A DNA stretch of 64,000 nucleotides from Schizophyllum amplum (taxonomy: Eukaryota; Basidiomycota; Agaricomycetes; Agaricales; Schizophyllaceae): the NCBI GenBank assembly GCA_007026445.1, contig VDMD01000019.1, forward strand, positions 1-64,000, in the 5' to 3' direction. Position 1 is the first letter of the stretch. Every line of letters starts with the position of its first letter. The notes below the pieces were generated by a model, which did no database searches, was not told where the DNA came from, and saw nothing but the letters and a program-made list of their open reading frames with translations. This document shows positions 33,700-47,267 of this stretch, in pieces. Both the position numbers and the translations under genes were made by a program.

Positions 33700-36600
33700 T
33701 CAGAAGTTGCGGCGCATGAAAGGCCGCGTAATAGAGGTCTCCGCCGGCGGCACCGTACTCGGTGTAACGATTATAGGTGACATCCTTTCCCTCCAGGGAC
33801 GGTAAGGTGCTACGATAGCGAACGTTTTCACGACCTGTTGACCTCGAACATCCATGAAAGCGCAGGAAAATAGTTCCTGAATCTCGCCGACGTTCCAGTA
33901 AGGCGAGAGTCCCAGTTGATCCACCGACGTTCCGGGTCGTGGAGGTCGCCTTCGATCTTCGAAAACGACCACATGGTTTACCGTCGTCTTCCTGGTCGGC
34001 GCGAAGGTCTCGTTGATCCGGACAATTTTGTCGCGAGGATATACATAGTGAGGGATTGCGACCTGCGATACTCCAGGGTAGTGGCGAATGATCCAGTCCA
34101 CAAGCATGCCACGAGCGACGGGTTGAGTGGACGTACGTCGCGATCAGTCCAGGTCACGACTTCGTCCAACAGGCCGTAGTCATAGTCGTGACAGAGCGTG
34201 TTTGTGCAGGACCACACATCGTTTTCATCCACGCCTTGCCTCGGTTTCGGTGACTGTCATAGAAAGATCTGACAATCTCACGAAGCTCGGGTCGGAATTG
34301 ATGCATGTGGGACTGGACAGTTGCACGAAGGGCCTGATCGCGGTTGAAATGATAGAACAAAGTGCATTCCAATTCCCCTGCAGTGAATGAGTGAACAATC
34401 ACCGTGTGCTTGAGAACGTCGCGTACCGAACTTGTGATTCGTGTGAAATGACTGCAAAACGTGGTTCATCCGTTCGACAATCCAGCAGCGCCAGGCATGT
34501 GTTGGCCCATGCTCGGAAAGTAGCAAGGGCAGATGAAGAGCCAGGTGCTGGTATATGGTGATGGACGTTCCGGGAAAGAGCTCCAAAAGCGTAGTGAGAT
34601 AGCGATGCATCTCCGCTCTATACCTGTCCACGATTCTTGATTGATGCAGGTAACAGGGCCAGGCGCACAGCTTGGACGAGGTGCATATAGTTGTCGAGCA
34701 TCTGCCTTTCGCGACTGCTGGGTGGAGCACTGCCCCATAGTCGTATGAGCGTGACAGGCAGGTTCACCAGCGCGAAGGTTTGCCAGCTAGCCGCTTTGAA
34801 TTTTCCTCCGCCAGGGTCCCCCGCGGTTTTAGGAGCAGCCTGGATAGAGGATGGCAGAATGAGATTATTTGCGTCGTGTCGAATTTCCGCCAAGCGCTCC
34901 GTCCCGAGGACGGCAGCCCCCTTCTCCCACGAGACTGGAGCTGAGGATCTGTGCCATTGTTCTTTTCGAATTCTTCTTCGCCCTCTTCACCGTTTTGTTT
35001 TCGTTCTTTTGACGACCTTGCCGTCCGGACCCAGGTAGCCCGCCGCTATACGCTAATTCATTGTCAGAATCCGAGCTCTTCACAGCTGATTCCGCGCACC
35101 GTCAGATGAATCAGTTTGCGCAAGTCTTTCTCCGACATGCTTCTGTACGAGGGGCATCCTCTGACCGGCGGCGGGAGCATCTTCTCAGCCATGAGTATGA
35201 CGGCCCGTGTGACATGCGCCTCTGGACGAAATGATAGCCTCGAGTTTGAAGATTTGCTCCGCCAATTCCTCGTCCGCTAAAAGATGTTCGGGTAGAATGC
35301 GCGGAGATGCTCCTTGTCTTACTAGGCGCATCGTCGACTGGGCGCCGGTCCAGGTGGAAGCGGTCGAAGGCGTAAGCCCTGACATCAAACCATCCATGAC
35401 GCACGCGCTACAAAATCCTAAGAAAATTCTTATAGATCAGGAGGGACTCACATATGCTCGAAGATGCTTCAGCATTCTCTTTTTGCCGTGACCACCGTAC
35501 TGATGTTGAGCTCCTGACATATGTCTTTCAACACGTTCACTTTCCGCCGCTCCTAACTGGGAATCACTACCCCATTGGAGAATGTAGAGTCCCATCGTGA
35601 GGTCTTCCGTCAGACGAACGTTTCCAGAAACGTGCACTTCCAGAGCCGTCTTTGACGCGAACGTCCATCCCGAAAACTTTGCGAATATGATTCTGAAAGA
35701 GGCTCTCGTTGAACATGTGCATGACGTCGAGACGGTACACATCATGACATCGAAGTACGGAAGGCGGTGGAGAGGGCTGTAGCGGATGCCGTTGCGATTG
35801 TACAGTTCCTCCTGCTCCTTGATGTTCGTGGCGTTCTTCCAGGCCAGAGCGTACTGGCGGCCTTGCTCCCAAGATCGCATCTTCCCAAGTTGACATGTCC
35901 AGATTATCCAAATCTTGGATAGGCGTGCGACAGAAGTGACAGCAGTGCGTATGAGAGTGTGTGCATAGCCTGACAGTTGAACGAGAGGCGGGAAGTCGTT
36001 TGCGGAGATTGGAGAGCACCCTCGACATGGCGACCGTGGGGATGACGAGCAGTGCGCGCGATGTAGACTCCTGGGTCGTAAAGCTCAAGAAATTGATCAA
36101 TGATGACCTCAAGGATGCTGTTGATACATTCCCGGTGAGGACCCGTTGGGCCAGGAATAATGGTCAGTAGCTCCATATTCTCTCGCTTCTGGCGCAGAGC
36201 CCTCGGAAGGATAGGCATATTATCCATACCGGACCTATGCTCGCTTGCTTCCCGCCAGCTTTCTTCCGAGAGGGTTGACGCCGTCCTCGCTGAGACGAAA
36301 CAGGAGACGCAAGGTGCGCGAGTCCGAGCGACAAAATAAGTGTCCGTGACGGTCCTTCAGACGCTTGATTCCGGGCGACTGCAAGATGTCGTCAACGTGC
36401 GAGCTCGTGCCAGCGCTTGCCATAGTCGCCTCAATAGCATCTTCGATATCCGGTCGGCTGAGCAGCGAAGCAATGTAGTCCTTGATCCGCCGAAGACTAG
36501 ACGGGAGAGCGGCACTACACGCTCCATCCCATCAGGCTGCCTAACAGTTCTGAGAGTGGATGTCTGCACGATCGGTGACGGGAATCGTCAGCAGCCAGTG

Positions 36601-36860
36601 GCAGGAGGTTCCGTTCACAACGGTCAGGGATATGTTCATCAGGTACAGCGCAAAACAAGAAGGGCAGCAAGCATAGATATCGACAGGCGGCTCAAGCTCC
36701 AGATTCTTAAGGACGGTGCGGATGTCGGTGGGAACGAGCGTTACAGTCGTGTAACGCGAGCGAAGCCCGGGCCTGCGCATGGCTGCGTTGCATTTTGACT
36801 GAGAGAGACCGGCAAAGAGATGCAGAGAGGCCGCCTGAAGGTGATAGGCCAGTCCCAAAG
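33700..36860 (-). mobile_element. CACTA (En/Spm, Tnp2-like) transposase remnant
   Basis: Minus-strand blocks appear in the order expected for a basidiomycete CACTA transposase. An N-terminal Cys motif reads VDIYACCPSCFALYL (about 36660). DDILQSPGIKRL follows at about 36380, and a core ELLTIIPGPTGPHRE near 36160. LDVMHMFNESLFQNHIRKVF (the D-V-M-H region) is near 35700. A C-terminal part runs YQHLALHLPLLL, then WIVERMNHVLQSFH and GELECTLFYHF (34380-34600). Blocks change frame repeatedly and in-frame stops separate some of them. Some gaps may be introns, but the copy is probably dead. I did not find a pair of CACTA-type termini. Confidence 0.7.
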
Positions 36861-38060
36861 GCGTAAATGCAGTCAGGCGAGCTGCACGACCAAAATCATA
36901 TGCTGAAAATCGTTGAACAAGGCCTTAACAGCACGATTTTCCTCGCACCTGGTACGGCATATGGCAGATCTTCATATATCGTTGTTTTCCCATTCCGCCC
37001 GCATGAATCGATCCATCTGCAGCGTCAACGTTTCTAGCTGCACCCGTACAAGTGCGAAGCAGGTGTGGGGAGGACGAGATCTGTTGAACATGACGGGCAA
37101 GCTCTCGCTGCAGCTCCAAGAAGGGTGCATTGGCCATGCTGAAGTGGCTGAGAGAATAATATCAGGGTTCGCGATGAGAGGCAAGGGTCCGTCACTCCTT
37201 TGCGGTGGATGGAGAAAGACGAGAGTTGGGAAGGAGTCCACGTCCAGTCGCTTGTGCTGCAAGCTACGCTCTATGCCACGCAAATCCTCTTGCTGAGCGC
37301 GTGCTCGCTTGAAGTCGCTCGAGAGGAGAGGAGGCTCGTTCAGGCTGGATGGTGCAAGAGGTTGATACGAATCTCGAGAGCAGATGCGAAGGTAGAATAG
37401 AAACGCTTCCTGGCAGCGCGACTCGTGCGCGCGTGTCCGTTGTCCGTGACCATAGGCTCCGGGACGCCAATGCCCGTCGATGAGCCATGGAAAACGATGA
37501 CTATGACTGATGAGTCAGCACCACACAGGAAGTACGAGAAAGCACGCACGGCCTGCGTGTCGAGACAAGACTTCTCAAATGAATTGCGGCGGTAGTGGTT
37601 GTACAATGCAAAGGTTGGAGGTAGTTGGACGGTGGCAGGGGCCGCGTGGACTAAGGACGGCCGAAGCTTGACCGGCATCAGACCGGCGTGATGGGAAGGT
37701 CGAGGGATCGAATCCGGTCGCGCCAACTTACATTCCTCAGCCCTTGCCAGAATTGCTCCAGAGCATTCAAGGCGGCGCACAGGCCGGTACAATTGACCTT
37801 GACCCTGCCTTGACCTCCCCTGTACCTCCTTCACGGCCGACCAAACCCCAAACGCCATTGCGCGACGATGGAAGGGAATCGAAGTACCAGGAGGTACTAG
37901 TCAACTGTCACATTCTATATTATTATCTAGCCTTAACTTGGCTCCGCGCTTCCACACTTTATGCTCAGCTGCTGCGCGACTTTGAGTGAACACTTCTAGT
38001 GCGCCAAGTGCTCAATGATGGACACGATATCGGCCACGTCTTCCGCGAGGAAATCACCTG
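36861..38060. other. Flank of the CACTA remnant, no firm gene
   Basis: A 172-residue minus-strand frame (37340-37858) and one at 36972-37283 might be 5' exons of the CACTA element, but they show no domain I recognise. Confidence 0.3.
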
Positions 38061-38179
38061 TTGCGCTCCTCCAATGACAGCGTCTTCGAAAGCAACGGCC
38101 ACACGTTCCAAGGCGTGCTCCAGAATGATTATACGACGACACTTCTGACAGATCTCCGGAAATTGATATCGATGCCGAG

Positions 38180-38920
38180 GAGAGGCCTAGGGCGAATTCG
38201 AAGAGACCAAAGCCTTGAAAGACTCGGGCGCAGACATGAGATCGGTAGTCGAGGTAGCGCTCAACAGCCGCCTGCGCCTTGGGTAGTTGGCCCTAACGAC
38301 ATCCATCGAGGAGGACAGCTTGACGGCGTAAGGGCAGACGGGGAGGGCCCATCGACTGCGGGAAGAGCGCAGATAGGCGAATAATCCTGTCTCGCGAGTG
38401 CACGCAAACTGTGTGGTCATCGGATCAGATGGTGACTTCGATGTAGTACGCCGGACGCACCGTGCATTCAAAACAAAGATCACTTCAAAAAGTTGATCAA
38501 CGTCTCCGGCATTGGCACGCATAGCGTCGGCCGTACGCTGCAGGTTCTGGACAACATCTCGATCCCGAGTATAGGTGGGCAGACGGGCGAGGTCAATTGA
38601 TGCGTCGACTTCAGCGATAGCTGGCGCGAAGACGACCTGACCGACGGCTGGAGCGGACTCTCAATACTTCGCTTCTCGCACATAGGAAAGGGGCCCACCG
38701 AAAAAGATATCAACTTCGGCGGCGAAAGCACAGCTTGACGCCTCACAGATGATACGGTCGTATCTAGAGAGAACGTATGAGCTCATGTGCTTTGGAGGGA
38801 ATGAGGGCGTCGACCTTGAGTGCCTTTGTCGCAGAGACGACCGGTCCAGCCGAGCGCCATCGCGGTACCGAGCAGATGAAGAACAGTGATGAATCGCAGA
38901 GGAGCCATATGCCTGGTAGT
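38180..38920 (-). CDS. Hypothetical protein with possible signal peptide, fragmentary
   Basis: On the minus strand a Met near 38910 opens MAPLRFITVLHLLGTAMALG, which looks like a signal peptide. The following coding-like text (ATKALKVDALIPSKAHELI) is in a different frame. Another block (38480-38650) reads VFAPAIAEVDASIDLARLP and RDVVQNLQRTADAMRANAG and ends near a GTGCGT donor at about 38460. Frames do not join cleanly, so this is either a multi-exon small secreted protein or a relic. No function can be given. Confidence 0.3.
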
Positions 38921-38970
38921 GAAGGAGAACGGAGGTGTTGTGGGCACTGTGGAAGAGGAGATGACCCCAA

Positions 38971-41276
38971 AGCAGGTTTCGCCGACTTTTATACCTGGTG
39001 GTTCCTTTGTTCCAACCGTCCTTTCTTTCATTGTCTCCGATGGAGGCCTTTTCCTGATGTCGTACCTACTACAGATTCTAGAGCTGTTTACCGACATCCA
39101 TTTCCGCGAGCTTTGCGAGCAATTGTTCCTTGCGGTATATCTAAACCGTCCTTCATCCAAGTTGAACGAGAACGCATGGCGTGATGGTGTGAGTGAGGGT
39201 CAGGGATATGACGATGGCATTGTGAGGCACGTGGCAGTGACTCACGTCAATCGGATTCCGTATCGCGGGTTTTTGCTTCAGACCTCGCGACTCCGAGTCC
39301 CTTGCGAGTCCCCAACCGTGCTCCTACTCCTACGACATTTCTAAGGGCTCTTTGATGGATCTTTCCGGGAACGACGCTACCACTGCCGCAGCTTTCGCGT
39401 TTTCGTGGTGGCTTGCCCTCCTCCCCCTTCTTTCCCCCACTCACCCCCCACAGGCCCCTCGAGGCAACCTGGCCCTCACCCCCCTCGCTCACCATGAAGT
39501 CGTCTACCATGCATCGCCTACGCGACTTCGAGCCCAAGACCCACCCTACGACGTTGCCCGCCCGTCCCAATTCAAATTACCACGCACACCTGGCGACGCG
39601 CCCGTACTTAACACCGGTGATGGCTGGAAGAGAGCGCACGGCGCGAATGTGAGGCCGATCGGGTAAGGCGGACGCAGCAATGAAAGGAGCACAGGAGCAG
39701 CGGCGTCGAGGGCCGTAAACCGATGCGCGGGACCGACGACGGGCTCAAGAGTAAGGGGATGGACAAGGGCCGGTGAGCCGAGGGGGGGAGAATTGCGGCG
39801 GTAACGAGCGCAATAGCAGCGGCAGCAGCTGACACATACAGTCCAGTCTTGGCTGTTGATGCTTTACCAATCGCGATATTGTAGACGACGAAACAGCGGC
39901 GGTGGATGTCGGCACCTAGAGCATGCCCTTGATCGCAGGTCCGCGCCTCAGCGACTTTACCGGACGTGCCTCAGAGGACAGCCGCTACGCGGCCAGCCCT
40001 CCCCAGGCCTTCCCTGAGGTGCGCCTGTAGGTGAGGAAGTGCCGCGGCGACAAGAAGGGCGGTGAGGGCGAGGAAAGTTTCTGCAGCAGGTGCGGTCTGC
40101 GGTAATGAGGAGCGGTTTAGACAAGACCCCGTCGAATTAACGTGCTCGTGCTGTTGCTTTCCGAGGTAGTGATTCGGTCCTGCAGTATTCAGTTCGTGAC
40201 AGCAATATATCAGCAACAACCACACACCTTTCAGAGCACACCCTATGCACCCTCAAAGCCCTAGTTAGCGCGACCAGAGGCGCGTCGTGATTCACAAGTA
40301 GAGCGATCTGCAGGACAGTGATCGAAGGTCGAGGGCAAGACAATCGTCAGAGCATAACACGCGCGCAAATTGTGGACACCCCCGCAGCTAAGTCCACAGT
40401 GCTTGACTTACTTCTGCAGCTGCACGCTCCACCGTCGCAGTAGCGCTTCGCGATGTTCCAAGCCCGCCGTCTTGCTAGCTTCCGGTGCTGTCAGCAATGC
40501 GTCCGGCCTCCGTGCACAATCATGTCCAGCAGATCACCCGCTGCAGCGCCTTGTCCGCTGCATCGAGGAGTGCGCAATCGAAGTCGACGTCGGCGAGGAG
40601 GTGCGCGGTCCAGTCGTTGAAAGCTTCCAGGGCGAAGATTGGGCGTGGTGTCCGGAAAGGAGGACGAGGGGGGCCGGTGAAGGTGGCCTGTGGAACCGTG
40701 TCAGTTGAGTAAGTTGAGGTGTGATCTCATAGCCTACGCACCTTCTGCTCCTGCGAAATGATTCCAAGGACGGGCTTCAGGCAAAATATGTTGCCGACTG
40801 AAACACTGAGAGGGAGGACCGTGTTCAGATCGGGCTTGCCTGGCAGCGGCTTATGCGTTTGCGAGGACAGCAGTGGACGTAAGGGCGTCCGGCGCTTCTC
40901 GTGTTGCTCAATGGACGCGGGTGATGGCAGTGGACTTCCTAAGACTTGGTACCAGGGTAGTAGGGATGCTACTGCGGATGGATGGGCGAGAAAGATGGTT
41001 AAACGGGCTGTTTAGTAGCGCCCTTGGGCGGTTTCGCGGTCGCTTCAGTGAGCACAATACCTTTTCTTCTCGTCTGGCTTCATCTTTTCCAAAGCGCACT
41101 TCCAAAGAGGCGCCAAACAGGCATGCGAATGGGCGTCGGAACAATACGTTGATGGCTGCGCGCCGGGCGTTCTTCGAGAGTGTGCGAGAGCGCTCAGGAG
41201 AGGGGATCTGTTGTCGGGACCACGCGCAGGAGCGGTCGGTCCGCTGTCGTCGAGGGCCATGTACAGGCGTGAGGAG
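38971..41276. other. No supported gene
   Basis: Several open frames of 60-150 residues exist on both strands but none shows domain-like composition, splice consistency or a family I know. Confidence 0.35.
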
Positions 41277-42690
41277 TCAGGGCGCTTCTGGCTCTTCGTC
41301 TCGTTCCGGCGCTTCGTCTCCTACGAGAGCGCTGATGTGCGCTTTGTTTTTCGTCGGAAGGCGCGTTGAGTCACATAACGCTCTGTGTCTCGTCTTGCTT
41401 AGCAGCGGAGCGCCTTCAATCGGAGCTGTCCCCAGGAGCATTTCGACAAGGGCGAACTCGGGATAGGCGGACATTGAGGAGAGGGGCAATGTGGTAATTG
41501 TGACTACGGTAATAGCACCTGATACTGGAGCAGATATAGGCATTCTGTTGATAATATAATCAATGGTGCAGCTGATTCGACGAGAAGGCACAGACTCACC
41601 TGTCCCATGTCAGGTTAGCGCTGAATTGGCGTAAGTAGGGCTCTCCAAACGCACTCAAGTACATTAACATCTGCATCGGATGAGATGGAGCTCGGAGCTG
41701 GGCGAGGGCTGGAGAAGTCGGGCGGCTCTGAAATGCCTAGGGTGGGGCAAGCGTGTCCGCTGAAGATACAGCAACCCGCGTTGGAGAAAGCGGGGGCGTA
41801 GTCTTTGTCCTCCCTAACGCCGGGAAGCGCCGCGCGATCTCGCCATCTGATACGTGTATCTCGTTCTCCTGGCAGTACTCGAGCATAGATGGTGGGCAGC
41901 AGATGCGCAGGGGTGAATTCCTTGAGCTAGACGAGCGTCGTTTCGGCGCTGGACGCCGCGTCAGGGAGCGCGGTGGCGGCAAGTTCTTATGGCCGCCGCG
42001 CCACCGTCACCCCCAGCATGCATGGAGGTTCGATGCGTACCATCGACGGTCCTGCACCCGGCTGCGTCTCCAGTGGCCTCTACCCTCAAATACCTCTCTA
42101 CCATCATCCCCGAAGACTCCATTCACCGCAAAGCCCGAGCTCGCCCAGCCCCATAGTCGTTCTCGTCTTCGTCAACAGGGCCCGCCGCACGATCATAATC
42201 GCCACCTGCTCTGGACGCACAAGATCCACAAAGCGAGCGCGAGTGTGTTGATACCTTCGACGGGACCCGTGCAATTCCGCATAGTCCCTCGCGAGCGGGC
42301 TCCCCACGATGACATAGTTCTCGCAGATGGATGCGGCTGCGCGGCGCCTGGTGCGCATAGTACAGCACGCTCGCGTACAGCGCCAGCTCCTGGTGCGAGC
42401 TCGCGAACGAGGACTTGGGCATCGCTGCAGACGCTGAGGCCGACGGCCTGCCCTTCGCGCCGCAGCGAAGTCTTTGGGGCTGCTGGCAGATCCCTTCGAG
42501 CGGTTTGCGAGTGCCTTTGGACTTTCAATGAGCGACCTGAGCCGTAGGCGGGGACAGGGGAACAGTCGCGCGTCGTATCTGATCTCCGTAGAAAGCCACT
42601 TGTCCCTACGCCTGGCAACTTCCACTTCCACTGCTGTTTTTCGAGTGGTGAAGGGAGGGGAGGGAAGGGGGAGGTTGAGCGAAGGTCGGG
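41277..42690 (-). pseudogene. Paralogue of the 24 kb uncharacterised family
   Basis: The minus-strand block at 42480-42630 reads KWLSTEIRYDARLFPCPRLR and then SPKALANRSKGS. It aligns by eye, base and residue, with 24150-24315 (WLSAETWCDALLPRPRPRL, SPKAFASSF). Below it, 42123-42422 (SSFASSHQELALYASVLYYA) and 41737-41982 (ARRFPALGRTKTTPPLSP) are protein-like. The block at 41277-41591 may be the last exon. The frames are disjoint. The family is common in Agaricomycetes as I recall and has no known function; degradation is likely. Confidence 0.4.
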
Positions 42691-42899
42691 GACGGAGATC
42701 GAGGACTTGAGCCGGTGTGACGGGAGACGCCTGTGGTTAGAAAAAGGACACGGTGAGGTTCGAGGTTTTGGTGAAATTCCAGAAGAATTTTGAACGAGAT
42801 GTTGAGGGAGATGCATCAAGTAAAGGGAGGTAAGGGTCGCGCTGACATACGAAAAGAATATCAACATTGCGAAGTCTCGACAAAAGCAGAACACGCACT

Positions 42900-44090
42900 C
42901 GATTGATTATGCTCCATTCTCTATGCTCCTTCTCATCACCGAGTACCGTGCTTCCGTATGCATAGAGGTGTGGCAAAGTCGGGGACGGCTATGAAGTCGG
43001 CTGCGCGTACAAAGCCTGCGGCGGATACGTCGCATGAGGCACGTACGAGCTTGGTCGTACATCCGATTCAACTCGCCGCACGCAAGACACATCGACCTCC
43101 TCCTGAGCGAAGCCTCCACGGCGTGCGCGGGATGAGATTATCTCATTATAATGCATCAGATCTCCGAGCTGTTAGCTCCTCCATATTGGTGATCAGCGCT
43201 GAGTTCAGTCTAGTGGCGGAGGTCAGCAATTGCGCGGCCCCTACAAGCGAGCACGTACCTTCGTATTGTGCTTGTTGGGGCAGTCTTGATATCCTACTTC
43301 TGCTCGAGCGATCTCAGCTGAACCACTGGCTCGCTGGGAAACAGGTTTACTGACTACTAGGCCCGAAAGAGTGGGAGGGGACGACGAGGCATGGGTGAGC
43401 AACTAGGACGCTGATCAAAGGGCGTGGTCATTGTGCAAATGGATGACCAAAAACAAATGGAGAGCGGCCGTCGACGCGGATTGCTGACAGTGCGCTTCAG
43501 GTGCGCTCATCGCTTAGGTCATCATCATTTCCGGCCGCCTCGAACGCGGAACCGCGGATCGTTCCAAGAGAGTTTTGAGCCGATGGATTGTACTAAGTAG
43601 AGGAAGTGCCGGCTGCGCTCGGCCTTGACCTTGCTTGCATTGGACGTTGGTTTTTCGGACTTTTGGGCCGACAAGAGTCACTGTTTGGTCTTATGTACGG
43701 AAAAGTACCCGGAATTAAGGGTGTGGAGAGACCTTGCAAGCAAGGTAACTTACCGGTAATTCCCGAATGTTATACTGTAGCTACTACCCCGACGCTCGCT
43801 GGGTGATGGGAGGAGGTGGCAAACAGGGAGGGAATACGGGTGTTCCAAACGTCTCTAAATCTTCTTGGGATAAACCGCTGTACCGCGTTCCAAGAATCGC
43901 CACCGGTCTCCGTCGTGATGAGATTGACGCATCACCTCTACACATATCTTCGACTGCGTCTATACGGTAGAAGCGCGGCCAGGCGTCGTCCAGCTCTACC
44001 CATCTATCATTATGTATACATCACGAATTCTTTTGTAATGAGGACAGTCGGCGAGGGTCTACATGCATATTAATTTCGCAAGTCTGAGTC
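42900..44090. other. No supported gene
   Basis: Short open frames only. The last part is the 3' flank of the minus-strand coiled-coil gene. Confidence 0.4.
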
Positions 44091-44904
44091 TCTACGCGGG
44101 AATGTATACCGTTTCTCGGTATAATACGACAGAAGCAACATGTACGGCGACGATAATTACAAGTGCGCCAAAGAGACCTACGGTGAGGAAAAGGTGATAG
44201 TCGACGGCTGTACGTTGTATTATGGGGGATTGCGGCGCATAGCGACGAAACCCACAGGCTAACCGGTTGAAGGCTCGGACGACCGACATCCCCTGCGAAA
44301 TAGTTATGGTTGGAGATCAAGGGCGAAACATTTGAACACTGGACAACGTACCTCACGTTGGAAGAAACAAACTTGGAGGAATATGGATAACATGTGCTGT
44401 AAATGCGCTGAACGGCGATGAAACGGTTGGAGCGAGAACGCTCACCATTGGCCCAGTCATGAAGGAAGGAAGAATGTTTGCAATGCTGCCAATGGACGAA
44501 GCGCAACAAAAAAGGAGAATATTTTCCAGGACACCGCTTGCAGTTGCCTGAAACGTTCGCACATCGGAAGGCGGCAATTGGAAAGTCGAGGTGAGTTGAG
44601 GCGTCTCGCGGGAAGCGGCGCACATAACATCGATGCATATCTTCACAGCCGCAGCCTCTGCCTTCTCAAACAACTCAACCTCGATGTCTGGCTTCATTGC
44701 CGCGACCGCAGTTTCCGCCGCGTCCTTCGTAGATCGCGCCATGTCCCTTACCAAGGTCTGCGCCCTCTGCGTTTCGGTCACAGCATTCTCAACGACCGTC
44801 TCCAGGTTGGTGATGGTGGATTTCACAGAGCGCTCTACAATCGCCGCCGAGGAAATGGACAGAGCCTGGATGTCCTTCCTGAGGTCGTCGACAGCCTTGT
44901 CCAC

Positions 44905-45411
44905 TGCGAGCGTAGCGGCGCGCTGTGCCGTCGTCGGCGAGGAGTCGGACAGAACCTTGATGTCCTTCTTCAGGTTGTCGACGGCCTCGTCCACCGCGAG
45001 CGCGATCTCTGCTCTCGTCGCCGACAGACGTGTCTTTTCCGCCTCCGCTGTCTCCTCTCGCGCCTTGCTCCCAGCCTTCTCGACGTCCTTCTTCAGGTCG
45101 TCGACGGCCTTGTTCACCGCAAGCGCGGTCTCCGCTCTCGTCGCCGAAAGGCGCGTCTTCTCTGCCTCCGCCTGCTCCTCTCGTGCCTCGCGCGCAGCCT
45201 TCTCGATATCCTTCTTGAGGTCGTCGACAGCCTTGTCCACTGCGAGCGTAGCGGCGCGCTGTGCCGTCGTCGGCGAGGAGTCGGACAGAACCTTGATGTC
45301 CTTCTTCAGGTTGTCGACGGCCTCGTCCACCGCGAGCGCGATCTCTGCTCTCGTCGCCGACAGACGTGTCTTTTCCGCCTCCGCTGTCTCCTCTCGCGCC
45401 TTGCTCCCCAG
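44905..45411 (-). repeat. Coiled-coil coding repeat array, part 1
   Basis: The modules follow the scheme A (41 residues, AVNKAVDDLKKDVEKAGSK...), B (30 residues, ...VLSDSSPTTAQRAATL) and C (41 residues, ...KAAREAREEQAEAEKTRLS). Together they form a 112-residue, 336 bp super-unit. This part holds about one and a half super-units next to the unique 3' coding sequence. Confidence 0.9.
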
Positions 45412-45502
45412 CTCATGCTGTGCAGTGATATATATTAGATGCCGAAAGTTTCCATGGCATTAATTGCAATAACCGGCGTAAATTCTCGTATAAACATACC
45501 GA
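45412..45502 (+). repeat. Left terminal inverted repeat of the 3.2 kb element
   Basis: It matches the reverse complement of 48550-48637 at most positions, including GCATTAATTGCA and the ATACCGAC at the inner end. Confidence 0.8.
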
Positions 45503-47230
45503 CGGTTCATTTGCACTGTGGGCCGGTCTGGCTCGCCGGGAGCGTGCCGGGCAGCCCGCGGCGCGAGGCGGCGACTGGCTCGCACGCGCTGCGGCCTCAG
45601 CCGCGTGCGCGCTCGCACTCGGGCCTCGGTCCGACGCGTGCCGAGCGCGTCTAGATGACGCAGCGGCGCGTCGCCGTTGTCGCCGCGTCGCTCGCGCTCG
45701 CTGCCACCAGGCTGCCACATGCGGCATGGGCTGCAAACATGCCATGTAGAATAAAAATAATCATAAACATTGTATCTACATTGAGGAAAAGCGAAAAATT
45801 TTCGCAGGGAAGGGGATAGGGATGGGGATGAGGTGCGCGTGCGCGTGCGCGTCGGGAACGCGACGCGTCTGCGTGCGGCGGCGGGGATGCGTTGAGTGCA
45901 GAGCCCGTCCACGCGTTGCGCGGGGGCGCGTTAGGAGCGCGACCCGTCCGCGCGTTGCGGCGAGGGCACGTCGCGGGTGAGCGCTCGACGCACGACATCG
46001 TGCAGCAGCACGATCTCATGCATATCGAGCGTCGGTGTGCACCAGCCGACGCGCGGTAATACGCGGCGGCATGGCGACCGTCGAGGACATAGCCCTCGAC
46101 CGTGTCGCCGTGGCTGCACATTCGCCCGACCTCCGACGCGACGCGACGCGTCGTCGCGCTTGTTGATCGCCCTGTCCGCATTTGACGCGTTAGGGGGTGC
46201 TCGGCCACTACAGCAGCAGTAGGGGGCTGATGAGGGGTGGGGTGGGGCATGGGGAGTAGCCGTGGTGGAGAGACGACGGGCTGGCTAGGCCGGATCGTCT
46301 TTGTTTGTGGCTGTTGTTGTGGTGGACGCGTGCAGGCGCGAGAGCGAGCGCGTTGCGCAGGGCAGCTCAGAAAGAACCCTCCGCGTCTCACTACGGCGGA
46401 GGTGACGACGGCTGGTTCTCTCTGGCTTGCCCGAGCGACGCGCGTCCTCGCGCGCGTACTCGGGTCGCATGAGAACAGAGCAAATTGTAAGTCTAATATC
46501 AATGAGAAGGGCGAGGGGACGCACCTTGGAGGGCCTCAGTGCCCAAAAGCACCTTCGCGCTGTTCGGTGGCGCGCTCAGGCGCGTCGTAGTGGACCGCGC
46601 GACGTGGTTGAGGACAAGGCGAGGCGTGACGGTAACGTCACGAACGCGTTCATTTGGACGCGTTCGGGAGGATGCCGGCGCGTTTGTGGGGCATCGCGGC
46701 CCTCCCCTACCATGAGACCTACATAGATAGTGATTATCGTACTTACCATTGAACGATCTGGACTCTGGATGGGTCTCAGAGCCTTGCAATATACTGAAGT
46801 TGAGTAAGATATTCTGGAAGAGGTTCAAAAGGTACTCCTTGCGAATTTTTATACTATTCCGGAAGATATGGGCTACATAAACTACATGGGTGTCTAGGGG
46901 GAACTAGATAGAGCATGCTACAACTTTGACTGAAGCGACACGATGAAATATCGCCTCGGAATGCTTCGAAAGGTGCTTAAGTAGATGTTCGAGTAGTGCT
47001 TTTAACGAGCAGTTGACCTCGTCAACAAGGGTCTCAAAGTTGACCCCCTTCCCATGTACAGAATTGCACAAATTTCTGGATATCAACTCTACAATGTATA
47101 TAGACATGCCTTGTGAAGAGCTTTTGAATTTACATACCTCTCGGCATGAATCCGAGGACGTCGAAGGCGACGACGGCGACCTTCGGACTCCGGTCCGAGG
47201 CGCCGAGCGTATGCCATCAACGCTCCTCTG

Positions 47231-47267
47231 CCAGCAACCACGACCGCGCCGCGGTCGTGGTTGCTGG
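47231..47267. repeat. Perfect 18-bp-arm hairpin
   Basis: Arms of 18 bases (CCAGCAACCACGACCGCG and its complement) flank a single central C without mismatch. It lies inside the 3.2 kb inserted element. Confidence 0.95.

Noticed and set aside
37650..37735. tRNA-like T-arm string (GATCGAATCC) before TTACATTCC
   Set aside because: No matching acceptor stem, anticodon arm or A box could be folded around it; the loop starts GATC rather than TTC.
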